A DNA stretch of 64,000 nt from 20CM-2-55-15 sp963738025. Lineage in GTDB: Bacteria > Acidobacteriota > Terriglobia > 20CM-2-55-15. This document shows, piece by piece, positions 57,471 to 64,000 of this stretch. The stretch is taken from assembly GCA_963738025.1 (NCBI GenBank), contig CAVTWA010000025.1:372001-436000 (forward strand), in the 5' to 3' direction. The position numbers and the translations under genes were made by a program. The notes beneath the pieces are model-generated. The model did no database searches and was not told where the DNA came from. It was given only the letters and a program-made list of their open reading frames with translations. How positions within the stretch are numbered: the stretch's first letter is position 1; the number at the start of each line of letters is the position of its first letter.

Positions 57471-59300
57471 GTGACCATGGTTCCAAAGGGTCACACGGAA
57501 GGGCAGCAGCACTACCTGCGTTTTGCTGTCCTTCCGATTGCGCTCCTTACGATACTGCCCATCGCTGTTTTCTGGATTCTGAGCCGGATCGAGGCACAGG
57601 TAAACTACCGTCTCGCCAGTTCGCTCCAGACAGTGTTGTACACCACAGACAAAGCGCTGCAAAACTTTGTGGAACAAACGGAAATCGATGTTTCCGTACT
57701 TGCGGATGGCGATGATCTTCGGACTGCCGTCGAAGCGCAACTTCAGGTTCCGCGTAATCGACCTTCGCTCCTGCGCAGTTCGTCATTACAGAACATTCGA
57801 CGCCTGCTCGCGCCGGCGATGAAGTTCTACGAATTTCCAGGTTTTGCTGTTATTGCTCCGGATGGCGTGCAGATCGCAGCGCAGTTCGATCAGGCCGTCG
57901 GTATAACGGACATCGCTGATAACAATCATGAGGCATTTATCAATGCCATTGCCGGCCAGACAAGCCTGGGGCTGCCTTTTAGATCGAAGCTTTTCAAAGA
58001 TAGAACGACTCACGGCGAATATTCCATCATGACGGTTACGGCGCCAATCCGGGATGAGACGGGAAACATTATTGCCGCATTGGCTCTGCGTCTTGATCCC
58101 AGACGGGATTTCACGCTGACGGCGGGGTTGGGCCGGTTGGAAAATACCGGTGAGACATACGCCTTTGATCGCAAAGGACGGCTGTTGACGGAAAGTCGAT
58201 TCGAAGACCAATTGCGCATAGCCGGACTGATTCCGCCTGACGCCGATAGCATCTTGAATCTGGAAATCCGCGATCCAGGTGGAAACACTATCAAGGGCTT
58301 TCGTCCAAAAATTCCTCGTGGTCAACAGCCGCTCACTCTCGTGGCCCGGAATGCCTCCGAAGGTAAGGCGGCACTCGATCTCGAGGGACACCGCGATTAC
58401 CGTGGTGTTCCGGTTATCGGAGCCTCGTTGTGGGACGATCAACTGAACATGGGATTGGCAACCGAGATGGATGTCGACGAAGCCCTTGGGCCGTATCGCC
58501 GCGTCCGTGACCTCGTCTTGTTCCTGTTGTTCGTGACGGGCACTGTGAGTGTTGCTCTTCTGCTGATCTTCAGGCTTCGCGAGCGTCTGCGGGCGTCAAA
58601 CACAGTGTTTCAACAAGCGGTGCAGGCCCGCGACGATATGATGGCCGTCGTATCTCATGACCTCAAGAACCCGATCAACACGATCCTTTTGCGCTGCCAG
58701 TTGATGATTCAAATGCTCGACAACCCGGCGGTAAAGATTGAACAGGTCAAACGAAATCTGAAACTGCAGCACCGAACGGCACATCACATGAACACACTCA
58801 TCGGCGACCTCACCGATGTCGCGCGAATCCAGGCCGGTCGTCTCCATTTGGAACGGAGAGAGTGTGCGGTGGAACAAGCGATCGAGCCGGCGATTGAGCG
58901 GATGCGATTGCTGGCCGGGGAAAAAGATGTTGAATTTGTGATATGTACCCCTTCGAACCTGCCGCGAACAGTTGCGGACCCCTCAAGAATCACCCAGGTG
59001 CTGGATAATCTGCTCGGAAATGCTCTCAAATTCACTCCGAAGGGAGGAAGCATTACCGTCAACACAGAGTCTCTCGAGAACGAAGTGCGAGTCTCCGTTG
59101 CAGACACCGGTCCTGGTATTCCCAGCGAGGCCTTGTCGCGAATTTTTGAGCCATATTGGCAGGTGCAAAAGACGAGAAGCGGCATGGGATTGGGATTATT
59201 CATTGCAAAGACCGTGGTCGAAGCGCACGGCGGGAGAATCTGGGTCGATAGTGTCGTTGGGCGTGGCACAACGTTTTATTTCACGCTGCCCGTCCTGTAA
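57471..59300 (+). CDS. membrane sensor histidine kinase with periplasmic Cache-like domain
   Basis: A 609-residue kinase. Membrane helix 1 (17-37) and helix 2 (348-367) enclose a large periplasmic domain of about 300 residues with PAS/Cache-like features (FAVIAPDGVQIAAQFDQAVG, TYAFDRKGRLLTES). The cytoplasmic part has HisKA MMAVVSHDLKNPINTI with His396. The HATPase domain has LLGNALKFTPKGGSI, VADTGPGI, FEPYWQVQKTRSGMGLGLFI and a final GTTFYFTLPVL. No response regulator gene is adjacent. Translation could start at GTG 57471 or ATG 57477; AAGGTG suits either. It follows the DoxX-like gene. Confidence 0.93.
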   Translation: MTMVPKGHTEGQQHYLRFAVLPIALLTILPIAVFWILSRIEAQVNYRLASSLQTVLYTTDKALQNFVEQTEIDVSVLADGDDLRTAVEAQLQVPRNRPSLLRSSSLQNIRRLLAPAMKFYEFPGFAVIAPDGVQIAAQFDQAVGITDIADNNHEAFINAIAGQTSLGLPFRSKLFKDRTTHGEYSIMTVTAPIRDETGNIIAALALRLDPRRDFTLTAGLGRLENTGETYAFDRKGRLLTESRFEDQLRIAGLIPPDADSILNLEIRDPGGNTIKGFRPKIPRGQQPLTLVARNASEGKAALDLEGHRDYRGVPVIGASLWDDQLNMGLATEMDVDEALGPYRRVRDLVLFLLFVTGTVSVALLLIFRLRERLRASNTVFQQAVQARDDMMAVVSHDLKNPINTILLRCQLMIQMLDNPAVKIEQVKRNLKLQHRTAHHMNTLIGDLTDVARIQAGRLHLERRECAVEQAIEPAIERMRLLAGEKDVEFVICTPSNLPRTVADPSRITQVLDNLLGNALKFTPKGGSITVNTESLENEVRVSVADTGPGIPSEALSRIFEPYWQVQKTRSGMGLGLFIAKTVVEAHGGRIWVDSVVGRGTTFYFTLPVL

Positions 59301-59337
59301 ACAGCGTTGTCGTTGTATAAAGGGAAGGGAAGACAAT

Positions 59338-59362
59338 AAGAAGCACAGCTCTTGTGCTTCTT
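59338..59362. terminator. 10-bp hairpin after the sensor kinase gene
   Basis: AAGAAGCACA (59338-59347) pairs with TGTGCTTCTT (59353-59362) around a 5-nt loop. The right arm belongs to a short repeat, CTCTTGTGCTTCTTGTGTTC, also found near 60976 and, reversed, near 49270. The rest of the gap to 59563 shows no gene. Confidence 0.6.
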
Positions 59363-59563
59363 GTGTTCCTTTCCCCCGGTATGGAACACATTTTGCAGTC
59401 GTGAGGTGACGCAACCCGGCGCCGGGACGTGACATCCCCTAACTTCCGGATAACGAACCCACGGTCGCCACACCGTTGCCCTCCTTTGTGGCAATGCTGG
59501 TGCGCCGCGTGGCACAGTTTTTCCGGTGTTGTCGCTGTTTTTGAGAATGAAGGGAAGAAAGCA

Positions 59564-60649
59564 ATGAGATCAACACAACAGCTCCATGAACTGGGTCAGA
59601 GTCTCTGGCTGGACAACATCACACGTGAACTGCTGACGGGCGGCACTCTGCGGCGTTACAGGGATGAATTTTCGGTTACGGGACTCACGTCCAATCCAAC
59701 GATATTCGATCTCGCGATCCGAAACGGTACGGCCTACGATGAGTCGATCCGAAACAAGACAGCACAGGGTAAGTCCGGCGAGGAGTTATTTTTTGAGCTG
59801 GCTTTGGAGGATCTGGCTCAAGCCGCCGATCTTTTCCGGCCGATTTATGACGCGACGGATGGAGTCGATGGATGGGTCTCTGTAGAAGTCTCTCCCTTGC
59901 TGGCTTACGATACTGCGAACACTGTCAAACAGGTTGCTCAGCTTCACGCTCAGGCGAAACGTCCGAACCTCTTCGTTAAGATTCCAGGCACTCCCCAGGG
60001 AGTTCCGGCAATCGAGGAAGCGACATTTCAGGGTGTGCCGGTCAATGTCACGCTGTTGTTTTCACGCGAGCAATACCTTGCCTCGGCAGAAGCCTACATG
60101 CGCGGCATTGAGCGAAGAATCGCCGCAGGATTAAACCCAAAGGTCCACTCCGTTGCATCGCTTTTCATCAGCCGGTGGGATAAGGCTGTGATGGGAAAGG
60201 TTCCTGAAAACCTACGCAATCGCCTGGGCATCGCGATCGCGCAGCGTACGTATAAATCGTATTGCGATCTGCATGAGTCATCCAGGTGGCAGAAGCTCGC
60301 CAAGGCCGGAACACCGCGCCAGCGGCTGCTGTGGGGCAGCACCGGCACGAAAGATCCCGGCGCGCCCGATGTTATATATATCGAAGCTCTTGCGGCGCCA
60401 GACACCATCAATACGATACCCGAGAAAACCCTGCTCGCCTTCGCGGATCATGGCCACGTGAAGGACCCGTTGCCGCGCGACGGCGCTGATGCCGAAAAGG
60501 TGCTGGCGCAGTTCGCCAGCGCGGGAGTGGACGACTCCGCGCTGGCAGAGCAACTGCAGCAGGAAGGCGCACAATCCTTCGATAAATCCTGGAATGACCT
60601 GATGAGTTGTCTTAGCTCGAAAAGTAAGGAGCTCAAGAGGGCGGGTTAG
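59564..60649 (+). CDS. tal: transaldolase
   Basis: Transaldolase transfers a dihydroxyacetone unit from sedoheptulose-7-phosphate to glyceraldehyde-3-phosphate in the pentose phosphate pathway. The 361-residue protein has LGQSLWLDNITRELL at the start and VTGLTSNPTIFDLAI (about 38-52). VSVEVSPLLAYDT and the Schiff-base Lys139 in NLFVKIPGTPQG follow, then VNVTLLFSREQY and SVASLFISRWD. This is the long transaldolase form known from Actinobacteria and cyanobacteria. GGGAAG before the chosen ATG supports the start; a longer upstream frame lacks a ribosome site. No other pathway gene is nearby. Confidence 0.95.
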   Translation: MRSTQQLHELGQSLWLDNITRELLTGGTLRRYRDEFSVTGLTSNPTIFDLAIRNGTAYDESIRNKTAQGKSGEELFFELALEDLAQAADLFRPIYDATDGVDGWVSVEVSPLLAYDTANTVKQVAQLHAQAKRPNLFVKIPGTPQGVPAIEEATFQGVPVNVTLLFSREQYLASAEAYMRGIERRIAAGLNPKVHSVASLFISRWDKAVMGKVPENLRNRLGIAIAQRTYKSYCDLHESSRWQKLAKAGTPRQRLLWGSTGTKDPGAPDVIYIEALAAPDTINTIPEKTLLAFADHGHVKDPLPRDGADAEKVLAQFASAGVDDSALAEQLQQEGAQSFDKSWNDLMSCLSSKSKELKRAG

Positions 60650-61014
60650 TCAACGAATCCGCGATGAGCGGCAACCGGATCCCGGGCCTGCTCGACTCAA
60701 CCGCCGAGGCAGTAGGGACAACATAAGGTACGCGCAGCGCGCGGCTTTAGTACTGCTTTTCGTAATTACGGTAACGTATGAGAAGTGGATTCGAGGACAA
60801 CCTGAGCTCAGCTATTGCCCGCCTAAGTTAGGTGAACCGCCCCAGCCCTCGCTTCGCGAGGGCATCCCCGCCTGACTTAGGCGGGGACTGGTCAAACAGC
60901 TTGACAGCCAACCAGGTTTACATCCCAGGCAGAAAACCGTCGCGATTCTTCTGCAATTCCCAAACATTCAAGCGATCTCTTGTGCTTCCTGTGTTCCGTC
61001 TTTCCTTTGTCCGG
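60650..61014. repeat. repeat-rich gap with MITE-family remnant
   Basis: The stretch 60818-60889 holds the inner hairpins of the MITE family: CCCGCCTAAGTTAGG, an inner CCCTCGCTTCGCGAGGG hairpin, and GCCTGACTTAGGCGGGGACT. It is followed by the usual CCAACCAGGTTTACATCCCA flank. CTCTTGTGCTTCCTGTGTTC near 60976 is a copy of the short repeat downstream of the kinase. No gene or RNA is evident. Confidence 0.75.
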
Positions 61015-61182
61015 TCAAGACGCGAACTTCCACAGGAGCGCACTCACCGTGGCGAATACCGCAACCAGCGTCATTATTTTCAGGCGCCTCTCGTATCTGA
61101 AGCGGTCCTGATCCACATTCTTCTTCAGCCAGGCACGCCAAACGTCTTCATTGAACTGCGATTTGCTGTCGGACTGCGACAT
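61015..61182 (-). CDS. 55-residue single-span membrane protein
   Basis: A small frame encodes a charged N-terminal half (SQFNEDVWRAWLKKNVDQDR, then FRYERRLK) and one hydrophobic helix IMTLVAVFATVSALLWKF at the C terminus (about 36-53). AAGGAT lies 6 nt before the ATG, and codon use matches neighbouring genes. It is a probable tail-anchored inner-membrane protein of unknown role. It is divergent from the 127-residue gene, with 86 bp of A/T-rich DNA between them. Confidence 0.65.
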   Translation of the reverse strand: MSQSDSKSQFNEDVWRAWLKKNVDQDRFRYERRLKIMTLVAVFATVSALLWKFAS

Positions 61183-61268
61183 GAATTATCCTTAACCAAA
61201 TATAGTCCATTATATTACGATCATTGGTTTGCCGTTATGTCATAATTTACCAATACTGGTTAATTAAA

Positions 61269-61652
61269 ATGGATAAGACAATTGCGGCATGGGAAGACGA
61301 TGGTGGATCGCCTCCGCCGTTCTCGGAGCGCCGGATGATCGGAACACTTAATCAGATCGCATGGGCGCTGCAAATCAAATCACGCGTCGAAGCTGAGTTC
61401 GAGCGCCTGCGAGCAGTGCTGGAACATGCGATTCGCAAGCAGTCGGCGAAGGACCTCAGGGATATCGAGGCCATTATTCGAATCCTTGAGGACAAACGCG
61501 CGGAAGTCCTGGAAAACGAACAGGCCGGGTATTTCATCCATAACTGGCAGGAATTGGGGAATCAGGTGTCCCGGATGGTTGTCGAAGATCCCAGGTATCA
61601 GGCGATCAGAGTGAACCAGGCAGCCCGACTCGGAATAGCCGATCCTCATTGA
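61269..61652 (+). CDS. hypothetical helical protein
   Basis: A 127-residue, largely alpha-helical protein with an acidic, Pro-rich start (MDKTIAAWEDDGGSPPPFSE). A long amphipathic region follows, FERLRAVLEHAIRKQSAKDL to DIEAIIRILEDKRAEVLENE, that could form a coiled coil. No known motif is seen and there is no signal peptide. The ATG follows A/T-rich DNA (TTAATTAAA) with no Shine-Dalgarno. An upstream in-frame ATG would add 15 hydrophobic residues and is less likely. Confidence 0.6.
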   Translation: MDKTIAAWEDDGGSPPPFSERRMIGTLNQIAWALQIKSRVEAEFERLRAVLEHAIRKQSAKDLRDIEAIIRILEDKRAEVLENEQAGYFIHNWQELGNQVSRMVVEDPRYQAIRVNQAARLGIADPH

Positions 61653-61774
61653 AACAATCCGGTTGAGCCGCTTTCCCGCAGCCTGCCGAAGATACGGAAC
61701 CTTAACGGAACCACAACACTGCCGCATCGCAGGCAACGTGGAGGGGCGGCGGTTTCAATCTCCAAGGAGAAATT

Positions 61775-62461
61775 ATGGTCAGTTCTCGCACATTATTCCT
61801 TTTGGTCCTGTGCTTAACCTTCTTTTCGTCTCTGGGCATCGCACAGGACCTCAGTCACTATCGTGATTTCCAGTTCGGGATGAATCTCGATTCTGTGGCG
61901 AAGCAAATCGAAATGAAACCTGCTGATGCAAAAACGCGCCACGACAGGCCGGCACTGATTCAGACACTGGAGTGGAATCAGATCGGTTATTCCGAAACTG
62001 CACCCAAAAACGCCTCAGTCCGCAGTATTCGTTTTGACTTTTACAACGGCGAACTTTCCAAGATGGTTGTGACATACAATCCCGTTGAGACCAACGGCCT
62101 TACGGCACAAGACATGATCGAAGCGATTTCCTCGAGGTATGGGGCGGCAACTACGCCGGGCGATTCTGTTTCCGTTTCGGACTCCACAACCTACGAGGAT
62201 CAGGAAAAGGTCCTCGCCCGCTGGGATAACGAACAGTATTCATACAACTTGTACCGGTCCTCTTATGGCAACACCTTCGGCCTCGTGGCGTTTTCCAAAA
62301 TGCTCGAGCTGAAGGTACGTGATGCCAGCCATGAGGCGGACAGACTGGACAAACTGGAAGCGCCGGCAAGGGAACTCGCGCAGCAGAAGAAACTGACGGA
62401 TGCCGCGCATGCTGCGCAGGAAGACGCACGGTCCATCAACAAACCAAAATTCCATCCCTAG
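61775..62461 (+). CDS. exported protein of unknown function
   Basis: A 228-residue protein with a clear signal peptide (TLFLLVLCLTFFSSLGIAQ). The mature part opens DLSHYRDFQFGMNLDSVAKQ, a pattern seen in small periplasmic proteins that follow a F-G-M-x-L pattern. It has beta-rich stretches (RSIRFDFYNGELSKMVVTYN) and a helical, charged C terminus ending in NKPKFHP. I do not recognise a named family. AAGGAG lies 7 nt before the ATG. It is convergent with the next gene, with a hairpin between. Confidence 0.75.
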   Translation: MVSSRTLFLLVLCLTFFSSLGIAQDLSHYRDFQFGMNLDSVAKQIEMKPADAKTRHDRPALIQTLEWNQIGYSETAPKNASVRSIRFDFYNGELSKMVVTYNPVETNGLTAQDMIEAISSRYGAATTPGDSVSVSDSTTYEDQEKVLARWDNEQYSYNLYRSSYGNTFGLVAFSKMLELKVRDASHEADRLDKLEAPARELAQQKKLTDAAHAAQEDARSINKPKFHP

Positions 62462-62480
62462 CCGCAACACTTCCACTTAA

Positions 62481-62511
62481 GAACGATTTTTGGCATGGCC
62501 AAAAATCGTTC
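62481..62511. terminator. 14-bp perfect hairpin between convergent genes
   Basis: GAACGATTTTTGGC (62481-62494) and GCCAAAAATCGTTC (62498-62511) are perfect complements with a 3-nt loop. The T-rich and A-rich stems supply U-runs in both directions, so it probably terminates both convergent transcripts. Confidence 0.75.
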
Positions 62512-62512
62512 A

Positions 62513-62767
62513 CTACTTTCCGCGAAAATACTTATCAGACATCCCGTCCAGAGTCGATCGAATGAGAGTGCGATTGGACTCCAACAGCCCATGCGGGATT
62601 CGAGGAAGTGAAAAATCGCTGCCTTTAGCGCGATTCTGGAGCATTCTCGCGTAATTCCTCGCATATTCCTGCGCTACCATATCCGAGATACTTCGACAGT
62701 AGCGAACAGCCTCTCGGTCAAACTCAACCAGCAAGGCAGTGAGTTCGGTATCGAATTGGTCATTCAT
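62513..62767 (-). CDS. small hypothetical protein
   Basis: An 84-residue soluble protein with an acidic N terminus (MNDQFDTELTALLVEFDREA) and helical segments (YCRSISDMVAQEYARNYARM), and no signal peptide or known motif. It lies between the transglutaminase gene and the terminator hairpin, on the same strand as the transglutaminase and 40 bp downstream of it. Only a weak ribosome-binding region precedes the ATG. The stop follows directly after the hairpin. Confidence 0.55.
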   Translation of the reverse strand: MNDQFDTELTALLVEFDREAVRYCRSISDMVAQEYARNYARMLQNRAKGSDFSLPRIPHGLLESNRTLIRSTLDGMSDKYFRGK

Positions 62768-62807
62768 TTTTCACGTCGTCGAATGTGTATTGCTGGTCCG
62801 ATAATAA

Positions 62808-63737
62808 TCAACGCTGTGCGTTGGTGCGGACGGTCCATTGGTTATCGAGGCGCTGCGTGAGGTCAATCGGGTCACCGATACCTACATCTCCGGGCGCCAC
62901 CTGGTAGGCCCAAACCTGAAAATAGGTCAGCATGGCGCCGCCATATATTGTAGAAAAGGCGCCGTCCACAGCGTCCTGGCCGCAGGAGACCTTAATACGA
63001 CCAATGCGGGGCACATGGAAACGAGCATCGGTCGTGAACCACGAACCTCCGATATAGACTTCCGCGTAGGCGTGGAAATCCATGTGATTCTCCGGATCGG
63101 GAAAACCAATGTCGGGCAGGTGGCCGGTTACGTAGCGCGCTGGAAGGTTAAAAGTACGATTCAAGGCAATGGCCAGGTGTGCGAAATCCCGGCAGACGCC
63201 ATAACCGCGTTGCAGGACGTCCCACGCCGAAATATCGGACCGGCCGGACATGTAACGATACTCGATGTTATCGTGCAGCCATCGGCTGATCGCCTGAACG
63301 CGCGGCATTCCGTGTTCGATGTGACCGAACTTCTTCCAGGCGAAATCGGTCAACTTGTCTGAATCGCAATATCGGCTGGGCAACGTATACCGCAGCAGCG
63401 ACACGGGGAGATCGCCCGGGGCCTGCGGAACAGCTGCAACCATGTCGTGGTTATCCGGCTGCGATGAAACGGAGACAATTGCGTCGTGCCGGAAGCAATT
63501 AACTCCCGGTGCAAGCTTCACGTGAACGACCCGGTTCCCATGGCTGTCCTCGAATTCCTCTCCACGCAGGTTATCGCCCAGGGCCAGCGCCTCCGAGACG
63601 ACGGTATGGTTGCGGTCGGGACGAAGCTTCAAGTTAAGGAGCAGCGAAGCTTCGCCTGTAACTTCGTAAACGAGGCTGCAACCAACACGCACGGTGACGT
63701 CAAGGTTCGCAGTATTCGGCGGTTGCAAAGAAATCAT
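62808..63737 (-). CDS. transglutaminase-like cysteine protein, Anbu operon partner
   Basis: A 309-residue protein with an N-terminal beta domain (bacterial transglutaminase-like N type) and a papain-fold core. The catalytic triad is visible as Cys182 in RGYGVCRDFAHLAI, His222 in MDFHAYAEVYIGG and Asp237 in FTTDARF. Such proteins are commonly encoded next to the proteasome-related Anbu peptidase, with ATP-grasp and alpha-E proteins. Its ATG overlaps the stop of the upstream Anbu gene by one base (TAATG). The family may act as amide hydrolases or ligases; the reaction is unknown. Confidence 0.9.
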   Translation of the reverse strand: MISLQPPNTANLDVTVRVGCSLVYEVTGEASLLLNLKLRPDRNHTVVSEALALGDNLRGEEFEDSHGNRVVHVKLAPGVNCFRHDAIVSVSSQPDNHDMVAAVPQAPGDLPVSLLRYTLPSRYCDSDKLTDFAWKKFGHIEHGMPRVQAISRWLHDNIEYRYMSGRSDISAWDVLQRGYGVCRDFAHLAIALNRTFNLPARYVTGHLPDIGFPDPENHMDFHAYAEVYIGGSWFTTDARFHVPRIGRIKVSCGQDAVDGAFSTIYGGAMLTYFQVWAYQVAPGDVGIGDPIDLTQRLDNQWTVRTNAQR

Positions 63738-64000
63738 TACCTTCCTAACTTGGGCAAGTGACGGAACACGGACCGGACGCCCTCACTCCACTCTTTGCTC
63801 AGAGTACTGAAGTAGGGGTCACCAGATTCGAAGCGCCGGCGATCGCTGAGCTTCAGACTGTCTCGTTCGTAAAACACGAGGTCGATAGGCATACCGACCG
63901 AAAGATTGCTGCGCATAGTGGAGTCGAAGGAGACCAGCACGCACTTGACAGCATCGCTGAGGCTGGTTTCAGGAGTGATAACTCTGTCGATGATGGGCTT
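63737..64000 (-). CDS. Anbu-type proteasome-related peptidase, C-terminal fragment
   Basis: Only the last 87 residues are in the window; the gene runs off the right edge. The translated end includes KPIIDRVITPETSLSDAVKC, VSFDSTMRSNLSVGMPIDLV and YFSTLSKEWSEGVRSVFRHL. The SFDSTMRSNLSVG stretch is characteristic of Anbu, an Ntn-hydrolase related to the proteasome beta subunit and HslV. The catalytic N-terminal Thr is outside the window. The direct overlap with a transglutaminase gene fits the conserved Anbu operon. The ATP-grasp and alpha-E genes would be expected further right. Confidence 0.85.
   Translation of the reverse strand, partial: KPIIDRVITPETSLSDAVKCVLVSFDSTMRSNLSVGMPIDLVFYERDSLKLSDRRRFESGDPYFSTLSKEWSEGVRSVFRHLPKLGR

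Noticed and set aside
59429..59563. 45-residue N-terminal extension of transaldolase
   Set aside because: It lacks a ribosome-binding site and family similarity; the ATG at 59564 follows GGGAAG and begins the conserved domain.

Overview
The window looks like chromosomal DNA of a Gram-negative, free-living bacterium, most likely an Acidobacteriota (inference, no marker search possible). It encodes RND efflux, an LpxL-type lipid acyltransferase and outer-membrane proteins, beside many signal-peptide proteins with Gly/Arg-rich or beta-propeller regions and a PQQ-type dehydrogenase. Base composition and codon use look even throughout. No prophage, insertion sequence with transposase, CRISPR array, rRNA or tRNA gene was seen.

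Layout. 1-2.3 kb: end of an RND efflux operon and an Smr-domain gene. 2.3-7.3 kb: miaB and a rhodanese gene, convergent with rnz, a proline dehydrogenase and a D,D-carboxypeptidase. 7.5-15.7 kb: csrA, a TPR protein, yvcK, glmU, glmS, a UvrD/PcrA helicase and a phosphodiesterase, a housekeeping block centred on UDP-GlcNAc synthesis. 15.7-19.2 kb: an exported two-repeat protein and an amino-acid permease. 19.3-23.1 kb: class II aldolase, one BMC-H and three BMC-P microcompartment shell genes running by overlapping codons into ruvA, then ruvB. 23.1-31.5 kb: DinB protein, PQQ dehydrogenase, frameshifted selO and metallo-hydrolase, MarR/VOC pair. 31.5-36.1 kb: eno, cyclase, exported protein, GspE-like ATPase with a DnaJ protein. 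36.3-41.7 kb: TPR protein, glycolate oxidase glcDEF, htpX. 42.3-48.4 kb: acyltransferase, membrane glycosyltransferase, NtrC/histidine kinase pair, HD-GYP protein. 48.5-56 kb: outer-membrane protein, mobA, and a run of S55 (SpoIVB-like) peptidase, beta-propeller protein and an M1-like protein whose zinc site is degenerate. 56.2-64 kb: ECF sigma factor and DoxX-like protein around a perfect palindrome, sensor kinase, transaldolase, small proteins, and a transglutaminase with the end of an Anbu proteasome-like peptidase.

Two features recur. Palindromic repeats of several families fill most intergenic gaps, and at least eight genes end on a stop codon that lies inside such a palindrome. Several genes without a Shine-Dalgarno have a sigma70-like -10 box 7-9 nt before the start codon, suggesting leaderless mRNAs. 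Nine single-base insertions and one deletion break five otherwise well-conserved genes; this may be sequencing error rather than decay.

The most unusual locus is the compact microcompartment operon: an aldolase with a possible C-terminal targeting helix, four shell genes, and translational coupling to ruvA.
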